A program made the position numbers and the translations under genes. From the NCBI RefSeq assembly GCF_900186955.1, contig NZ_LT906438.1, positions 806,001 through 870,000 of the forward strand: a DNA stretch of 64,000 nucleotides. Reading direction: 5' to 3'. Origin of the DNA: Bacillus pumilus (GTDB lineage: Bacteria; Bacillota; Bacilli; Bacillales; Bacillaceae). Under the pieces are notes generated by a model. It saw only the letters and a program-made list of their open reading frames with translations, ran no database searches and was not told where the DNA came from. Below, piece after piece: positions 62,481-64,000 of this stretch (position 1 is the stretch's first letter; every line of letters starts with the position of its first letter).

Positions 62481-64000
62481 TTGTTAAAACGATTTTTCTC
62501 CTATTACAAGCCATATATGGGGCTGTTTATATTAGATTTTTCCTGTGCCGTCATAGCGGCACTACTTGAATTATCATTTCCACTCGCGATCAGTATGGTT
62601 GTAGATGACCTTCTCCCAAACAGAAACTGGGAAATGATTCTCATTTGGAGTGGAATTTTACTGGCAGTCTATGTTGTCAGCTCAGCAATGAATTATGTGG
62701 TGACATATTTTGGACATAAGCTAGGTATCAATATTGAAACAGATATGAGAAGTCAGCTATTCACCCACGTACAAAAAATGTCTTTTCGATTCTTTGATCA
62801 AAAGAAAACAGGAAAGCTTGTTTCACGCATGACAAACGATTTAATGGATATTGGTGAAATCGCTCACCACGGTCCTGAAGATTTATTTATTGCAATGATG
62901 ACTCTTACAGGTGCATTTGCCCTGATGCTATCAATTAATTGGCAGCTTGCCATCCTCACGTTTCTCATTGTCCCATTCTTAATAGGGCTATCGGTTTATT
63001 TTACGAAGAAAATGTCGATTGCCTTTGATCACATGTTTTCAAGTATTGGTCAATTCCATGCAAGGGTAGAGAATAATGTGAGCGGAATTCGAGTAGTGAA
63101 GGCATTTGGGAATGAAACGCATGAGGTTGATCGCTTTATTGAACACAATGAACAGTTTAAACAAACGAAATTAACCACATACAAAATGATGGCATTACAC
63201 GCTTCGATTAGTCATCTGCTTATGAAGGGCGTCACCATCTTTGGACTTGTATGCGGGACATGGTTTGTGATGCAAAAGAATATGACCTATGGTGAATTCA
63301 TTTCATTCGTCCTGCTGTCTGGAATCTTTTTAGGACCTATTCAACAAATTAATTCAGTCATTGAGACGTATCCAAAGGGAGTCGCAGGCTTTAAGAGATT
63401 TGTTTCGCTCTTAGATCAAGCCCCAGACGAAAAGGACGTCCCTGATGCGATTCATGTCGATGGGCTAAAAGGTGAAATCACATTTCATGATGTCAGCTTT
63501 GGTTATGAGAAGGACAGTTTGATCCTTGAGCATATTAATCTGAAGATCAAACAAGGGGAAACGGTTGCCATAGTAGGTCCTTCCGGTGCTGGTAAATCCA
63601 CGCTATGCAGTTTATTACCAAGGTTTTATGAATGGCAATATGGAACCATTACGATAGACGGCATTGATAGTAGACAGATGAAGCTGTCTTCACTGCGTCA
63701 ACAAATTGGAATAGTCCAACAAGACGTCTATTTATTTAATGGGAGCATTCGAGAGAACATTCTTTATGGAAAGCTTGATGCAACTGAGGATGAAATATGG
63801 CAGGCAGTTTCAAAAGCAGAGCTAAAAGAACTCGTCGAATCCCTACCCGAAGGTCTTGAGACAATGATTGGTGAAAGAGGCGTTAAGCTGTCAGGTGGAC
63901 AAAAACAGCGTGTATCAATCGCTCGTATTTTCCTGAAAAATCCACCTATTTTAATATTGGATGAAGCGACCTCATCACTAGATACTGAAACAGAGGCTTC
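62481..64000 (+). CDS. ABC exporter, permease-ATPase fusion (3' cut by window edge)
   Basis: Half-transporter with six transmembrane helices (residues about 15-310) and an ATPase domain with Walker A GPSGAGKST, signature LSGGQKQRVSIAR and Walker B ILILDEATSSLDTE. 506 codons are present; family members have about 575. Start TTG 62481 with GGGGGG upstream, 12 bases after the binding protein gene, so probably in the same operon. It resembles YwjA-like exporters. Possible siderophore or heme-type export, not shown. Confidence 0.9.
   Translation, partial: MLKRFFSYYKPYMGLFILDFSCAVIAALLELSFPLAISMVVDDLLPNRNWEMILIWSGILLAVYVVSSAMNYVVTYFGHKLGINIETDMRSQLFTHVQKMSFRFFDQKKTGKLVSRMTNDLMDIGEIAHHGPEDLFIAMMTLTGAFALMLSINWQLAILTFLIVPFLIGLSVYFTKKMSIAFDHMFSSIGQFHARVENNVSGIRVVKAFGNETHEVDRFIEHNEQFKQTKLTTYKMMALHASISHLLMKGVTIFGLVCGTWFVMQKNMTYGEFISFVLLSGIFLGPIQQINSVIETYPKGVAGFKRFVSLLDQAPDEKDVPDAIHVDGLKGEITFHDVSFGYEKDSLILEHINLKIKQGETVAIVGPSGAGKSTLCSLLPRFYEWQYGTITIDGIDSRQMKLSSLRQQIGIVQQDVYLFNGSIRENILYGKLDATEDEIWQAVSKAELKELVESLPEGLETMIGERGVKLSGGQKQRVSIARIFLKNPPILILDEATSSLDTETEA

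Overview
The window is a piece of a low-to-mid GC Firmicutes chromosome. Gene content and order point to the genus Bacillus, most likely the B. pumilus / B. safensis / B. altitudinis group. The evidence is a long run of genes in the order known from the B. subtilis tre-yfk-yfj region (treP-treA-treR, yfkN, yfkM, yfkK, yfkJ-I-H, yfkF, yfkE, yfkD, yfkC, yfkAB, yfjT, pdaA, yfjQ, yfjP, yfjO), with Bacillus-type ribosome sites and SigB-like promoters. No rRNA, tRNA, CRISPR array or complete transposase gene was seen. The species assignment is inference from memory of gene order; no search was run.

Layout. 1-3.7 kb: 3' part of the trehalose operon. 3.7-4.4 kb: an inserted stretch with three copies of one terminator hairpin, a 127-residue orphan ORF and a 175-bp repeat element. 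4.4-17.4 kb: conserved yfk genes (cell-wall nucleotidase YfkN, stress protein, phosphatase, transporters). 17.4-21.4 kb: a strongly AT-rich minus-strand island that reads as a complete circular (head-to-tail cyclised) bacteriocin cluster: small basic immunity-like peptide, 65-residue precursor, Yip1-like membrane protein, large membrane protein, ABC ATPase and SpoIIM/DUF95 protein. It sits between yfkD and yeeN/yfkC. 21.5-30.7 kb: the conserved region resumes (yeeN, mscS, radical SAM, pdaA, corA, yvgO, DNA glycosylase, rRNA methylase). 30.8-40.2 kb: accessory regulator/enzyme pairs (TetR with a reductase-hydrolase fusion; LysR, tautomerase and carboxymuconolactone decarboxylase-like genes; MerR and MFS) and two proteins of unclear role. 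40.3-42.8 kb: thrZ behind two tandem T-box leaders. 43-54.9 kb: a surface-adhesion locus with an Mga-like regulator, a roughly 2045-residue LPKTG adhesin with ten SpaA/Cna-B domains and a dedicated sortase, flanked on both sides by paralogous ~100-residue proteins. 54.9-57.6 kb: SMR efflux pair under a TetR regulator, VanZ-like and DUF6884-like proteins. 57.7-64 kb: SGNH esterase, then iron genes with Fur-box-like sites (ferredoxin-NADP reductase, AraC/binding-protein regulator, siderophore-binding lipoprotein, ABC exporter cut by the window end).

Two things stand out. First, the circular bacteriocin cluster, including an immunity-like ORF whose only well-placed start is ATT. Second, a 173-176 bp MITE-like element present three times (4.2, 55.6 and 59.6 kb). 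Each copy has terminal inverted repeats of the form CAGnnTGTnGACAAA, partly eroded in places, and is bracketed by exact 20-26 bp direct repeats that are the full stem-loop of a different host transcription terminator. This looks like an element that targets terminators and duplicates them. Smaller regulatory observations include a 5'-terminal Shine-Dalgarno stabiliser candidate ahead of yvgO, a possibly leaderless tetR mRNA with a matched pair of 20-bp operators, and a higher-order two-domain repeat in the adhesin.
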